Source: Segetibacter sp. 3557_3
GTDB taxonomy: Bacteria > Bacteroidota > Bacteroidia > Chitinophagales > Chitinophagaceae
Assembly: GCF_004354985.1 (NCBI RefSeq)
Contig: NZ_SMSK01000014.1
Span: 120,373 to 184,372, forward strand
DNA length: 64,000 nt
Reading direction: 5' to 3'
In this document: positions 44,286 to 53,091 of the stretch, one piece after another
Position numbering within the stretch: the stretch's first letter is position 1
Layout of the letters: each line of letters begins with the position of its first letter
Position numbers and translations under genes: made by a program
Notes under the pieces: model-generated
What the model was told of the DNA's origin: nothing
The model's database searches: none
What the model saw: the letters and a program-made list of their open reading frames with translations, nothing else

Positions 44286-44885
44286 TCAAACTTCCCCATC
44301 CTTCCATTTCCAAAGGTGCAGACAAGCATAGGTTCGATATGGAGACCACTTTGCTGAAATGGCAAGCATATCTTGTTTTAGTTTTTTCTTGTCCTCGTTA
44401 CTGAGATTAAAAACTTTCATCATGCCTTGTTGAATTCCCAGGTCGTCAACGGCAAATACATCTTCCCTTCCCAGCGTAAACATGAGTAACATTTCAACGG
44501 TCCATTTACCTACGCCCTTGATTGTAGTCAGTAATTCGATGATTTCTTCATTACTCATCGTGAGCAACTTGTCATCCGTAATGTTGTTATCAATACAAAA
44601 CTGGGCAACATTTTTCACGTAACTAACTTTTGCATTCGACAGCCCTATCGCCCGTAGTGTCTCGTTTGGTGTAGCAAGCACCTGTTTTGGGGCCGGTTCG
44701 TTTCCTTGATAGATTTCCAGAAAACGCCTGTAGATTACCTGCGCTACTTTCGTACTAAGTTGCTGCCCCATGATGCTCGTAATCAACCGCAAAGGAATGT
44801 TTGTATGTAGCGTAAGGGGAGGCAATGGTGCGGCAAGTATCTTCGACAGTTTCCTGTCTTTTTTCAAATGCATCATGTAGTCCAT
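44286..44885 (-). CDS. DNA-3-methyladenine glycosylase II family (AlkA-like) protein
   Basis: A 199-residue HhH-GPD superfamily glycosylase, lacking the N-terminal domain of E. coli AlkA. The helix-hairpin-helix is [15 protein letters not shown] and the catalytic Asp lies in [14 protein letters not shown]. It removes alkylated purines from DNA in base-excision repair. It overlaps nothing and is 32 bases upstream of ybjQ. The C terminus [14 protein letters not shown] is typical. Confidence 0.92.
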   Translation of the reverse strand: MDYMMHLKKDRKLSKILAAPLPPLTLHTNIPLRLITSIMGQQLSTKVAQVIYRRFLEIYQGNEPAPKQVLATPNETLRAIGLSNAKVSYVKNVAQFCIDNNITDDKLLTMSNEEIIELLTTIKGVGKWTVEMLLMFTLGREDVFAVDDLGIQQGMMKVFNLSNEDKKKLKQDMLAISAKWSPYRTYACLHLWKWKDGEV

Positions 44886-45008
44886 ACTTCTAAGTTAATT
44901 GATTAATATGCATACCCAATAAGTCTGATAAACCAGGTGCACGATATGTGAGTGGCCTGTCGTTTTATCAACTGTCCGGATAGGAACTGCTGATTTAATC
45001 ACCACTAA

Positions 45009-45881
45009 ATGCAACAGGTGCTCAAGCGCTCTACCATACAACTCTTACGTTTTCCATTTTCATATTTCCTGATGCCTGTGTATTGGTTTGCGTTAAGCTT
45101 TGTGCCGGCGATTCATTGGGGGAGGGCGGCATTGATATTTGTTCTACTTCACTTTCTGTTGTATCCATCGAGTAATGGCTATAACAGTTATATGGATAGG
45201 GATGAAGAAAGTATAGGAGGTATCAAGTCGCCTATGCAGCCAACCCGGCAACTATTTTTAGTTACCATTGCAATGGATCTTATTGCAATTATTCTTTCCT
45301 TTCTGATTTCAACAACTTTTGCGTTTGTTTTCTTGTTTTATATCCTGTGTTCAAGGCTATATAGTTTTCGGGGAGTACGGCTGAAGCAGTACCCAATATT
45401 AGGTTACCTGACAGTGATCATCAACCAGGGAGCCCTTACATTTTTCATGGTCTACCATGGCGCAGAAATTTACAGAACGGTACACATGCCACTTACCCTG
45501 TTACTTTCTGCAGCATTTTTGATTGGCGGTTTTTATCCGATTACGCAGGTGTATCAGCACGATCAGGACCGCAAAGATGGGGTAACCACCATCAGTATGT
45601 TGCTGGGAAAGCGTGGCACATTTATATTCTGTAGTATCATGTATGCAATTGCATTCCTGTTGTTGTTTTTATATTACAGTAATCATCAACAATTAACCCG
45701 CTTTTTCATTTTACAAATGTTCTTTATTCCTGTACTTGTATTTTTCATACGCTGGGCGATCCGTGTCTGGAAAGATGAGCGCTATGCAGACTTTCAAAAT
45801 ACGATGAAGATGAACTGGATTGCAAGCACGTGTACAAGCGCGGGATTTATAACATTACTTATCCTCAATCAACTTGGCTAA
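45009..45881 (+). CDS. UbiA family prenyltransferase
   Basis: A 290-residue integral membrane protein with about eight hydrophobic segments. The first Asp-rich site is NSYMDRDEESIGGIKSP (a variant of NDxxDxxxD with Ser and Glu replacing two positions) and the second is QVYQHDQDRKDGVTTISMLLG, which keeps the acidic/Arg pattern used to bind Mg-prenyl diphosphate. Members join isoprenoid chains to aromatic rings. It overlaps the type III polyketide synthase gene by 8 bases and heads a four-gene operon, so the aromatic acceptor is probably the polyketide. Ubiquinone/menaquinone enzymes are an alternative but the neighbourhood argues against it. Confidence 0.9.
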   Translation: MQQVLKRSTIQLLRFPFSYFLMPVYWFALSFVPAIHWGRAALIFVLLHFLLYPSSNGYNSYMDRDEESIGGIKSPMQPTRQLFLVTIAMDLIAIILSFLISTTFAFVFLFYILCSRLYSFRGVRLKQYPILGYLTVIINQGALTFFMVYHGAEIYRTVHMPLTLLLSAAFLIGGFYPITQVYQHDQDRKDGVTTISMLLGKRGTFIFCSIMYAIAFLLLFLYYSNHQQLTRFFILQMFFIPVLVFFIRWAIRVWKDERYADFQNTMKMNWIASTCTSAGFITLLILNQLG

Positions 45882-46956
45882 TATCATTTCAATAGGAACA
45901 GCTGTCCCGGCGCATCAACATCCCCAACAGGATATCCTGCAGTTTATGCAGCAAGCTTTTGGTCTTGATGAAACAGATAAAAGAAAATTGTCGTTCCTGT
46001 ATTCGCACAGTGGCATCAACCAGCGTTATTCGGTACTTGAAGAATACAACGGTAAACAGGCAGCTACCCCACTAATGTCATTAAAAGAAAATGTGGCGCC
46101 ATCGCTTGCTGCCCGAATGGAACTATTCAGTAAACATGCCCTTTCCTTGTCTCTTGAAGCGGTAAACGATTGTATTCGCGGGCACCTTGATGCGCATGAG
46201 ATCACCCACCTGATCACGGTGAGCTGTACAGGCATGAGTGCTCCGGGTTTGGATATCGAACTCGTAAATGCGTTGGGTTTACGACCGGATTGCTTCCGAA
46301 CCTCTGTAAACTTTATGGGTTGTTACGCAGCTATACACGCACTTAAGCTTGCTCAGATGATCTGTGCATCAACAGCCGGGGCTAACGTGATGGTGGTGGC
46401 AACTGAACTGTGCACGATTCACTTTCAAAATGAGTACAATGTCGACAATGCTGCAAGTAGTCTCCTATTCAGCGACGGAAGTGCAGCAGTGCTCGTTTCG
46501 AACACCATCAAAAAGAAGCACACACTTTCACTCACGAGTTTCTATTCCTATATTGCCAACAAGGGTTACAACGACATGAGCTGGAAAATAAGTGAAAAAG
46601 GCTTTTTGATGACCCTGAGCTCTTATATCCCAGCTTTAATCAAAGACGATATTGGAGGTTTAATCGAGAAGGCATTATTACAGGCACAGGTAAACAAAGA
46701 AGATATTACGCATTGGTGCTTTCACCCGGGCGGGCGTAAGATTCTTGACGTCATTCAACAACAAACCGGGCTTACAGATTGTGCTATGTCGTATTCGGCC
46801 GATGTGCTTTGTAACTACGGCAACATGTCGTCGCCGACCATACTATTTGTGCTAAAAAAGATTTTGGAAAACATTGGTGAGAAACCTGCAAGTGTATTTG
46901 GTGTAGCTTTTGGCCCCGGACTTACAATGGAAACATTTATTGCATCTACCTCATGA
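45874..46956 (+). CDS. Type III polyketide synthase (chalcone/stilbene synthase family)
   Basis: A 360-residue ketosynthase that extends an acyl-CoA with malonyl-CoA and cyclises the product, typically to an alkylresorcinol or pyrone. The full catalytic triad is in place: Cys150 in NFMGCYAA, His284 in CFHPGGRK, Asn317 in CNYGNMSS; SCTGMSAPGLD and GVAFGPGLTME are family signatures. Start is TTG 45874, inside the last codons of the UbiA gene; no in-frame ATG is near. Overlap with both neighbours shows tight coupling. Starter unit and ring type cannot be read from sequence. Confidence 0.95.
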   Translation: MANIISIGTAVPAHQHPQQDILQFMQQAFGLDETDKRKLSFLYSHSGINQRYSVLEEYNGKQAATPLMSLKENVAPSLAARMELFSKHALSLSLEAVNDCIRGHLDAHEITHLITVSCTGMSAPGLDIELVNALGLRPDCFRTSVNFMGCYAAIHALKLAQMICASTAGANVMVVATELCTIHFQNEYNVDNAASSLLFSDGSAAVLVSNTIKKKHTLSLTSFYSYIANKGYNDMSWKISEKGFLMTLSSYIPALIKDDIGGLIEKALLQAQVNKEDITHWCFHPGGRKILDVIQQQTGLTDCAMSYSADVLCNYGNMSSPTILFVLKKILENIGEKPASVFGVAFGPGLTMETFIASTS

Positions 46957-47642
46957 ACCTGGTCGAAAGATCATACGAAAAAGAGTTTCTGGACAGGGAT
47001 GATATTCCGTTTGCCGACATCAGGCAGAACATGAAGGAGCTCAATATCGTGAATACCCTTTTGGGCGGGCATGCGATTTCGGTTCGCGGCTTGAAACTAC
47101 TGTTGCACGATGCGAAAGAGATAACAATATGTGAAGTAGGTTGTGGCGGAGCCGACAATATGATCGCATTAAGCACCTGGTGTTCGCGCAATAATATTAA
47201 AGCCTCTTTTATCGGGATAGATCTCAAACCGGAATGTATTGCATACGCTAAAAAGCAAATGCCTGGTGGTGTTACCTGGATAACCAGTGATTACCGGTCA
47301 GTTCGGTTTAACCCAAAACCTGATATCATTTACTCCAGTTTATTGTGTCATCATTTTTCGGATGATGAACTGGTTGGGCAGATCAGGTGGATGCATAATA
47401 ATAGCACAAGAGGGTTTTTCATCAATGATCTGCACAGGCACCCCTTAGCTTACCGGTCCATCAAACTGTTAACTAAATTGTTTTCTTCATCGTACCTTGT
47501 TAAGAACGATGCCCCGCTAAGTGTTGCAAGGGGCTTTAAAAAAGAAGAATGGCAATCTATTTTAAACCGGGCTGGAATAAAAGAGTATTCGCTTACTTGG
47601 CAGTGGGCTTTTCGACATCTCCTGGTTTGTTCCCATGAATAG
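46953..47642 (+). CDS. Class I SAM-dependent methyltransferase
   Basis: A 229-residue enzyme with the SAM-binding motif I ICEVGCGGADNM and motif II region FIGIDLKPECIAYAKKQM, followed by DIIYSSLLCHHFSDDELV. Its ATG overlaps the polyketide synthase stop (ATGA) and its 3' end overlaps the next gene by 8 bases. In related phenolic-lipid operons the methyltransferase alkylates a ring hydroxyl or carbon of the polyketide, which is the likely role here. Confidence 0.93.
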   Translation: MNLVERSYEKEFLDRDDIPFADIRQNMKELNIVNTLLGGHAISVRGLKLLLHDAKEITICEVGCGGADNMIALSTWCSRNNIKASFIGIDLKPECIAYAKKQMPGGVTWITSDYRSVRFNPKPDIIYSSLLCHHFSDDELVGQIRWMHNNSTRGFFINDLHRHPLAYRSIKLLTKLFSSSYLVKNDAPLSVARGFKKEEWQSILNRAGIKEYSLTWQWAFRHLLVCSHE

Positions 47643-48771
47643 TAGTAAGATATACGACATAGCCATTATCGGCGGAGGACTTGCGGGCCTTGCGCTGGCC
47701 ATTCAAGGTGGCAAGGCAGGTTATAAGGTTGCATTGTTCGAAAAAGAAGAATATCCTTACCATAAGGTTTGTGGCGAATACATCAGTCTTGAAAGTCGCA
47801 GCTTTATCGAATCACTTGGGGTAGATCTACAAGGATTTGGTATTCCGCTCATTGATACATTGCAGGCTTCCGACATTGATGGAAAGATCGCGGAGTTCCC
47901 TTTACATCAGGGTGGGTTCGGCATCAGCCGGTATGTACTTGACAATTACCTGTTTGATATTGCAAAAGAGTCAGCAGATGTATTTACGAAGTGCAAGGTT
48001 TCCAGCGCGGAGTACAAGAGCGGGCAGTTTACAATATTAAGCACTGCAGGACACATCGTTGCAAAGGTAGTTACCGGTTGTTATGGCAAAAAAAGCAACC
48101 TCGACGTTAAGTTCAGAAGACCTTTCATTTTGCAAAAACCGTCATCACTGAACAACTACATTGGTGTTAAGTATCACATTAGGTATCCGCAACCGAAAAA
48201 TCTTATTTCCTTACACAATTTTAAAAATGGCTACTGCGGCATATCGAACATTGAAGACGATAAGTGTTGCCTGTGTTACCTTACTACTGCTGAAAATCTG
48301 AGATCCGCGGGCAGTAACATCAAAGTAATGGAACAGGAGGTGCTGGCAAAAAATCCACAACTTGACAGGATTTTTAGCACAGCCGAATTTCTCTATAAGG
48401 AGCCACTAACGATTTCGGGTGTAAGTTTCTCGTCCAAGTCGCTGGTTGAAGATCATATACTAATGGTTGGGGATGCTGCCGGTATGATTACTCCCTTATG
48501 CGGTAATGGGATGAGCATGGCCATGCACTCTTCGAAGATTGCATTTGGACTTATACAAGATTTTTTGGAGGATAAAATTAGTCGGCACGCACTGGAGCTA
48601 TCGTATTCGAAGCGCTGGAAACAGGAATTTGGAAGCCGGTTACGAACGGGCCGGTGGGTTCAACAGCTTTTTGGAGGCAACTTTACCACGAAAGTTTTTC
48701 TGCGATCAATGAACGCAGTTCCGTCGATCGCAAAAATTATCATTGGCCTTACCCATGGTAAACCCTTTTAG
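47635..48771 (+). CDS. FAD-dependent oxidoreductase/monooxygenase
   Basis: A 378-residue flavoprotein with Rossmann FAD site IAIIGGGLAGLALAIQGG, the geranylgeranyl-reductase/hydroxylase segment VCGEYIS, and the second FAD motif MVGDAAGMITPLCGNGMSMA. No membrane anchor is seen. It resembles flavoprotein ring hydroxylases and prenyl reductases. As the last gene of the cluster it may hydroxylate the methylated polyketide ring towards a quinol/quinone; reduction of the prenyl chain is the alternative. Confidence 0.9.
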   Translation: MNSSKIYDIAIIGGGLAGLALAIQGGKAGYKVALFEKEEYPYHKVCGEYISLESRSFIESLGVDLQGFGIPLIDTLQASDIDGKIAEFPLHQGGFGISRYVLDNYLFDIAKESADVFTKCKVSSAEYKSGQFTILSTAGHIVAKVVTGCYGKKSNLDVKFRRPFILQKPSSLNNYIGVKYHIRYPQPKNLISLHNFKNGYCGISNIEDDKCCLCYLTTAENLRSAGSNIKVMEQEVLAKNPQLDRIFSTAEFLYKEPLTISGVSFSSKSLVEDHILMVGDAAGMITPLCGNGMSMAMHSSKIAFGLIQDFLEDKISRHALELSYSKRWKQEFGSRLRTGRWVQQLFGGNFTTKVFLRSMNAVPSIAKIIIGLTHGKPF

Positions 48772-48784
48772 TACAAGAACGAAC

Positions 48785-48802
48785 TACAACCTGCAAGTTG
48801 TA
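48785..48802. promoter_or_regulatory. Inverted repeat TACAAC-N6-GTTGTA overlapping a -7 box
   Basis: Perfect 6-bp arms (48785-48790 and 48797-48802) 14 bases after the oxidoreductase stop, running into the TACTTTTG box. May be an operator, or a chance hairpin. Confidence 0.4.
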
Positions 48803-48808
48803 CTTTTG
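48801..48808 (+). promoter_or_regulatory. Candidate -7 box (TACTTTTG) for the receiver-domain gene
   Basis: Exact TAnnTTTG match, 111 bases before ATG 48920, implying a leader of about 105 bases. Confidence 0.45.
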
Positions 48809-48919
48809 CGAAAGACACACCTAAACGGGATATAAAACTGTTCTGTTTAAAATGAAACGTCTACCTTATCGGTATAATAAGCCACTCTATCCAATTATCT
48901 GTCAACCTAAATTGTACTT

Positions 48920-49375
48920 ATGGGCTCAAATAATCGCCATTTATCAACAAAGCCGTTCCGGATACTTATTGCCGACGATGATGCTGAAGATATTGAGTTT
49001 GCCCGGACGTCATTTGAAGAGAACAATCTGCCTGTGGAAGTGAACGATGTTGAAGATGGACAGTTATTGATGGACCATCTCCGTAAAAAAGCAAAAGAAC
49101 AAAATCTCCAGGCGTTACCTCAATTGATTATCATGGACATCAACATGCCCAGGAAAGATGGTTTTGAAGCATTAAAGGAGATAAAAGAGGATAACGATTT
49201 CTGCAGGATACCGGTTGTAGTGCTATCTACATCAAGTTCATCAAAAGACATAGAAAAAGCGTACGAACTGGGAGCAAACTGCTATGTAACTAAACCAAAA
49301 ACTGCTACCGACTGGGCCCGTACCATGGGCGACTTAGGTAGATTTTGGATACAATGCGCCACCTGGTCAATTTAA
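48920..49375 (+). CDS. Single-domain response regulator (receiver protein)
   Basis: A 151-residue CheY-like receiver of the Rcp1 type. Acidic pocket DDDAED near residue 20, phosphoacceptor Asp in IIMDINMPRKDGFEAL, Thr/Ser in VVVLSTSSSSKD and the Lys in CYVTKPKTA. No output domain; such proteins usually relay phosphate from hybrid kinases with phytochrome or PAS sensors. No kinase gene is nearby. Confidence 0.93.
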   Translation: MGSNNRHLSTKPFRILIADDDAEDIEFARTSFEENNLPVEVNDVEDGQLLMDHLRKKAKEQNLQALPQLIIMDINMPRKDGFEALKEIKEDNDFCRIPVVVLSTSSSSKDIEKAYELGANCYVTKPKTATDWARTMGDLGRFWIQCATWSI

Positions 49376-49397
49376 AGGTTTCGTGCCGGCCAAAAGC

Positions 49398-49721
49398 TTA
49401 TGCTGATCGATCGTTCAAGTTTGGAACGTTGTTTTTCGAGCTATCCAGGTCATCGTCTATCTCGGTTACCGGCGGAGTACTTGTAATGTCGAGGTCGTTA
49501 TTCTTTGGAAAACCATATTTGTCTGACTCGCCGAAACGGGTATTTGCAGCAAGATCATCAACATATTCTTCCTGGTTTACGCTTTTATGCTGCTCCTGCT
49601 CATTGACAATTGGTTTAGGACCCTGTCCGTAAGACTCTCCGCTGTTTGTTTCAGGATCCTGAGGTGAAGAGGTTGGAGAAGAACCTTTGGTTTGTTCATC
49701 CAAATATTGTTGATTGTCCAT
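49398..49721 (-). CDS. Acidic, disordered hypothetical protein
   Basis: About 107 residues from ATG 49721 (MDNQQYLDE). Rich in Asn, Asp, Pro, Ser and Gln with no predicted fold, no signal peptide. A short motif YGFPKNNDLDITSTPPVTE lies near the C terminus. Resembles small stress-related disordered proteins seen next to response regulators in Bacteroidota, but no family is recognised. Confidence 0.7.
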   Translation of the reverse strand: MDNQQYLDEQTKGSSPTSSPQDPETNSGESYGQGPKPIVNEQEQHKSVNQEEYVDDLAANTRFGESDKYGFPKNNDLDITSTPPVTEIDDDLDSSKNNVPNLNDRSA

Positions 49722-49839
49722 AAAATATGATTTGAGTACCACTAAGTACCATTAAAACTGTACCAGAAACAGGAAAGATTAGATGAGGCGCGATAAGGAA
49801 AGGATTTGACGTTCAGTCCGGCAAAAAAAAGCCGGTAAC

Positions 49840-50184
49840 TTAACGGAGAAAGTTATCGATTTGCGTTATCGAAATTGGCTTCTCGACAACATGGAAATGA
49901 GAATTAGAGATTTCAGGTTTATTGTTTGACTTATTTGCGCTGATTAGGAAAAGCTGAACATCGGGTATTACTGCAAGAATACTTTTTGCGGCAGGCCAAC
50001 CAAGACCATCTGGCAAATTGTTATCGAGTATCACGATGTCCGGATTATCGTTTTCCAGTAAACCCATGCCTTCTTTAAGCGTATGAGATATTTGAACCTC
50101 GCAGTTCTTTTTTGATAGATAGAATTGCATGAGTAAACAAAAGTCAACCTCATCATCTATTATTAACACCTTCTTCTTTCCCAT
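49840..50184 (-). CDS. Single-domain response regulator (receiver protein)
   Basis: About 114 residues from ATG 50184 (MGKKKVLII). Acidic pair in IDDEVDF, phosphoacceptor Asp in IVILDNNLPDGLGWP, Ser in FLISANKS and the Lys in VVEKPISI. No output domain. It is in divergent orientation to sod and unlike the 48920 receiver in sequence. The interval 50185-50532 between the two carries a promoter box for sod. Confidence 0.92.
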   Translation of the reverse strand: MGKKKVLIIDDEVDFCLLMQFYLSKKNCEVQISHTLKEGMGLLENDNPDIVILDNNLPDGLGWPAAKSILAVIPDVQLFLISANKSNNKPEISNSHFHVVEKPISITQIDNFLR

Positions 50185-50485
50185 GATAATATGTGAATAA
50201 AAATGCTGCCAGTACAAAACAGCTTTAATCAATAATGAATTTTTTTGAAGTGTAGAAACAATTTCTCAAATAAATGTAAGATTTATAAAGAGAATATTTA
50301 ATCAAAGCCATTATCAGCAATTGGTCAGAACTATTGCGAGATCAGAACTTTACGGCTTGAGTTCAACAGTTTTCGTCAGCTGATCCGATGTATTCGCATA
50401 CATCACTCTTCCGGATCTTACCTCGCGCGTTTCCGAATTCAGAAACATTTGCTTGAGAGACAATGAACTTCTAACTTATCAGGCA

Positions 50486-50493
50486 TAAATTTG
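50486..50493 (+). promoter_or_regulatory. Candidate -7 box of the superoxide dismutase gene (TAAATTTG)
   Basis: Exact TAnnTTTG match, 39 bases before ATG 50533. No strong -33 element stands out. Confidence 0.5.
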
Positions 50494-50532
50494 TTGGTAT
50501 TACATTCACCTCAAACATCAAAATTTATAACT

Positions 50533-51138
50533 ATGGCATTTACTCTACCGGCTTTGCCTTATGCGCCAGAAGCCCTCGAACCGCATATAGACGCCGCTAC
50601 CATGCAGATCCATCATGGCAAACACCACCAGGCGTATGTTGATAATCTTAATAAAGCAATTGCAGGTACAGAACACGAAAACAAAAGCCTTGAACAACTG
50701 GTAGCTTCAGCTGGTGCAATCAGCCCTGCCGTACGTAATAACGGCGGTGGTCACTGGAACCATAGCTTCTTTTGGGAAAGCCTGACGCCATCAGCTGACG
50801 GACAACCTACCGGACCTCTTATGGAAGCAATTACCAGCACTTTTGGCTCATTCGATGCCTTAAAAGAAAAAATGAACCAGGCTGGTACAACTCGCTTTGG
50901 AAGCGGCTGGGCATGGCTGACCAGTAATAATGGTAAACTTGAAGTATCATCAACACCAAACCAGGATAATCCGTTGATGGATGTTGCCGAAGTAAAAGGC
51001 ACGCCGCTTTTAGGCATTGATGTCTGGGAACACGCCTACTATCTTAAGTATCAGAACAAGCGCCCGGATTACCTGGCCGCTTTCTGGAACGTAGTGAACT
51101 GGAATAAGGTCTCGGAAAGATTTTCAGCAGCACAATAA
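50533..51138 (+). CDS. Superoxide dismutase (Fe/Mn family)
   Basis: A 201-residue cytoplasmic enzyme dismutating superoxide. Start ATG 50533 ([15 protein letters not shown]) is the family N terminus; the open frame upstream is not expected to be translated. Metal ligands are the His in [16 protein letters not shown], His in HWNHSFFWE, and Asp and His in [16 protein letters not shown]. Iron versus manganese use cannot be decided here. A strong terminator follows the stop. Confidence 0.97.
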   Translation: MAFTLPALPYAPEALEPHIDAATMQIHHGKHHQAYVDNLNKAIAGTEHENKSLEQLVASAGAISPAVRNNGGGHWNHSFFWESLTPSADGQPTGPLMEAITSTFGSFDALKEKMNQAGTTRFGSGWAWLTSNNGKLEVSSTPNQDNPLMDVAEVKGTPLLGIDVWEHAYYLKYQNKRPDYLAAFWNVVNWNKVSERFSAAQ

Positions 51139-51152
51139 TCTTGCTTACCTTA

Positions 51153-51187
51153 ATCAAAAGCCCGGCGTTGCGGGGCTTTTGATTTTT
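51153..51187 (+). terminator. Terminator of the superoxide dismutase gene
   Basis: Eleven-base stem ATCAAAAGCCC with GGGCTTTTGAT around GGCGTTGCG, followed by a T-run. Nearly symmetrical, with an AAAA run inside the stem, so it may also act for the convergent yidD gene. Confidence 0.85.
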
Positions 51188-51192
51188 ATAGC

Positions 51193-51426
51193 TCATTCCG
51201 GTACAGGATCATGTCCATGTCCACCCCAGGGATTGCAACGCACAATCCGCTTAACTGAAAGCCAGCTTCCCTTTAGCAGCCCGTGCTTTTTCAACGCTAT
51301 GAGAGCGTATTGGGAGCACGTAGGCGTAAACCTGCACTTAGGACCAAGCAACGGCGAAATCAGCACCTGGTATCCCCTTATTAGCAAGATGAAGGGCCCA
51401 ATAAGTATTTCTTTAATGCTTTTCAC
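51193..51426 (-). CDS. yidD: Membrane protein insertion efficiency factor YidD
   Basis: A 77-residue protein from GTG 51426, overlapping the rnpA end by 14 bases. Family features: [25 protein letters not shown], the Cys-containing [12 protein letters not shown], and the [13 protein letters not shown] end. An ATG at 51489 would add 21 basic residues that do not belong to the family. Aids YidC-dependent insertion. Its place after rpmH-rnpA is conserved across bacteria. Confidence 0.93.
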   Translation of the reverse strand: MKSIKEILIGPFILLIRGYQVLISPLLGPKCRFTPTCSQYALIALKKHGLLKGSWLSVKRIVRCNPWGGHGHDPVPE

Positions 51427-51820
51427 GCAACGGCGTTTTCGGCGTAAAATGTTCGGTAAGACGTGCGATAAGAAGACCTGTTTTTGCATATACCAGATCG
51501 TACTCAGGCATCTCCGGCCCGATGTATATCAAAAATAACACAACACGGATGTTACGCTTGTACAATTGATCCTGCAACTGGTACTTTTGTAGCCGGTAGC
51601 TCTCCCTCAACAAACGTTTAATCCTAATACGATCCACGGCCTTTTTAAACCGTTTAGCGCCAACACTGACCCCCGCTTGAAGCAGCGGTTGATTGATGTC
51701 GTCGACTACCTTGTACAATAGCTTAACCGGGAAACCATTTAAACTGGTTCCCGTTTTAAAGAGATCCTCGATTAACTTCCGACTTTTTAGCCGTTCGGTA
51801 CTATTGTAGCTGTGGTGTAT
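51413..51820 (-). CDS. rnpA: Ribonuclease P protein component RnpA (non-canonical start)
   Basis: Protein subunit of RNase P, which matures tRNA 5' ends. The family core is complete: the N-terminal [18 protein letters not shown] and the signature [19 protein letters not shown]. No ATG, GTG or TTG in frame precedes the core; the first (TTG 51718) would remove 34 residues including the conserved ERLKSRK segment. ATA 51820 or ATC 51823, 15-20 bases after the rpmH terminator, fits the expected N terminus (about 135 residues). Essential gene, so the start must work. Confidence 0.9.
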   Translation of the reverse strand: MHHSYNSTERLKSRKLIEDLFKTGTSLNGFPVKLLYKVVDDINQPLLQAGVSVGAKRFKKAVDRIRIKRLLRESYRLQKYQLQDQLYKRNIRVVLFLIYIGPEMPEYDLVYAKTGLLIARLTEHFTPKTPLREKH

Positions 51821-51837
51821 GATAACAAAAGAATTGA

Positions 51838-51867
51838 TAAAAAAAGCCCTATCGAAAGACAGGGCTT
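51838..51867 (-). terminator. Terminator/attenuator between rpmH and rnpA
   Basis: On the minus strand AAGCCCT pairs with AGGGCTT (51844-51867), followed by a run of T. It sits between rpmH and rnpA and would reduce rnpA expression relative to the ribosomal protein. Confidence 0.75.
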
Positions 51868-51894
51868 ATATGTTTGATCGCGAAGGCATCACCG

Positions 51895-52050
51895 TTACTT
51901 CAGGCGTCTTTCGTCGGATACAGTAAGTTTTACGCGGCCCTTGCTACGGCGGCTTGCCAGCACTTTGCGGCCATTAGCGCTTTCCATACGTTTACGAAAA
52001 CCGTGTACAGATTTACGGCGGCGTGTATGTGGTTGAAATGTACGTTTCAT
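51895..52050 (-). CDS. rpmH: 50S ribosomal protein L34
   Basis: A 51-residue, very basic protein read directly from the minus strand: [20 protein letters not shown] at the start and SDERRLK at the end, with the L34 pattern [18 protein letters not shown] 52050 and stop at 51895-51897. It heads rpmH-rnpA-yidD, the order seen in most bacteria. Confidence 0.97.
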   Translation of the reverse strand: MKRTFQPHTRRRKSVHGFRKRMESANGRKVLASRRSKGRVKLTVSDERRLK

Positions 52051-52130
52051 TTTTTTGTTTTTTACTAACCCGGAAATATTGTTTCGGCCTGGCCGTACAT
52101 CCCATAAGTACTGCCTCGGTGAAAGGACGG

Positions 52131-52138
52131 CAAAAGTA
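52131..52138 (-). promoter_or_regulatory. Candidate -7 box of rpmH (TACTTTTG on the minus strand)
   Basis: CAAAAGTA on the plus strand reads TACTTTTG on the minus strand, 80 bases upstream of the rpmH start, leaving a leader of about 75 bases. Confidence 0.5.
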
Positions 52139-52263
52139 GGGCAAAAAAATTAAGAATGGATTTCTCGGGCGAGTTTTTTTAAGCCTGGCACTCGTTTTTG
52201 CTTGAGTGTTGGTCCGCTCACCAGTCTACAGTTCGATAAACCGGTCCTGCGAATTAAAATGAA

Positions 52264-53082
52264 CTAGAGCTCCACATGAGCGGACGATACCTCACTTCCA
52301 TAAAAAAGGGAACCTTGTTGATTGAAAGTCAGCGCAGAGTCGGTGGTATAGAAGCGAACACTGCCATTCTTGCTGCAATTTGCGGCTATCTCCGGGTGCC
52401 GCCCGAGGTAGTTGCATAAGCTTTCAGCCACAATGCTTCCCTGTGGCAGCAGGGTTACGCTTGCAGGCAGCAGCTTCTGAAGCTTGTGCATTAACAAAGG
52501 ATAGTGGGTACATGCAAGCAGGATGGTATCGATCAACGGCGACTTCTCCAGCAGTCGCTCCACGCACTGGCTGATAAAATAATCAGCTCCGGGAGAATTG
52601 TGTTCATTATTCTCAATTAGCGGAACCCACATCGGGCATGCCTCCTGGAACACCTTAACATCAGGAAAGAACTTGCTAATTTCAATCGGGTATGATCCCG
52701 ATTGGACAGTGCCGGGGGTAGCTAATATGCCTACGTGCCGGGTTAAGGAATAATTTCCAACCATCTCGGTGGTTGGCCTGATCACACCTAATACGCGCTT
52801 GCCGGGATATTCCTGTTCGAGTTCGCGTTGCTGAATGGTACGGAGTGCCTTTGCCGAGGCGGTATTACAGGCCAGTATTACAAGTGAACATCCATTGGCA
52901 AAAAACCAGCGCACACACTGCCTGGTATACTGGTAAACGGTTTCATAGGAACGCGTTCCATAAGGTGCGCGGGCGTTATCGCCAAGATAAACAAAGTCGT
53001 AAAGTGGTAGACGCTGCCTGATCTCCTTTAATACGGTAAGCCCGCCATAGCCGCTGTCGAATACTCCGATAGGTTGATGCAT
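52264..53082 (-). CDS. murI: Glutamate racemase
   Basis: Cytoplasmic enzyme producing D-glutamate for peptidoglycan. Landmarks are the N-terminal GVFDSGYGGLTVL, the first catalytic Cys in LVILACNTASA, and the second in LLACTHYPLL. The 272-residue length is normal. It is the last gene of the minus-strand envelope block and a terminator lies between it and the OmpH-like gene. Confidence 0.97.
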   Translation of the reverse strand: MHQPIGVFDSGYGGLTVLKEIRQRLPLYDFVYLGDNARAPYGTRSYETVYQYTRQCVRWFFANGCSLVILACNTASAKALRTIQQRELEQEYPGKRVLGVIRPTTEMVGNYSLTRHVGILATPGTVQSGSYPIEISKFFPDVKVFQEACPMWVPLIENNEHNSPGADYFISQCVERLLEKSPLIDTILLACTHYPLLMHKLQKLLPASVTLLPQGSIVAESLCNYLGRHPEIAANCSKNGSVRFYTTDSALTFNQQGSLFYGSEVSSAHVEL

Positions 53083-53091
53083 TATTCAAAA

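Noticed and set aside
51413..51718. rnpA starting at TTG 51718
   Set aside because: It would remove the conserved ERLKSRK region, which is encoded in frame just upstream.
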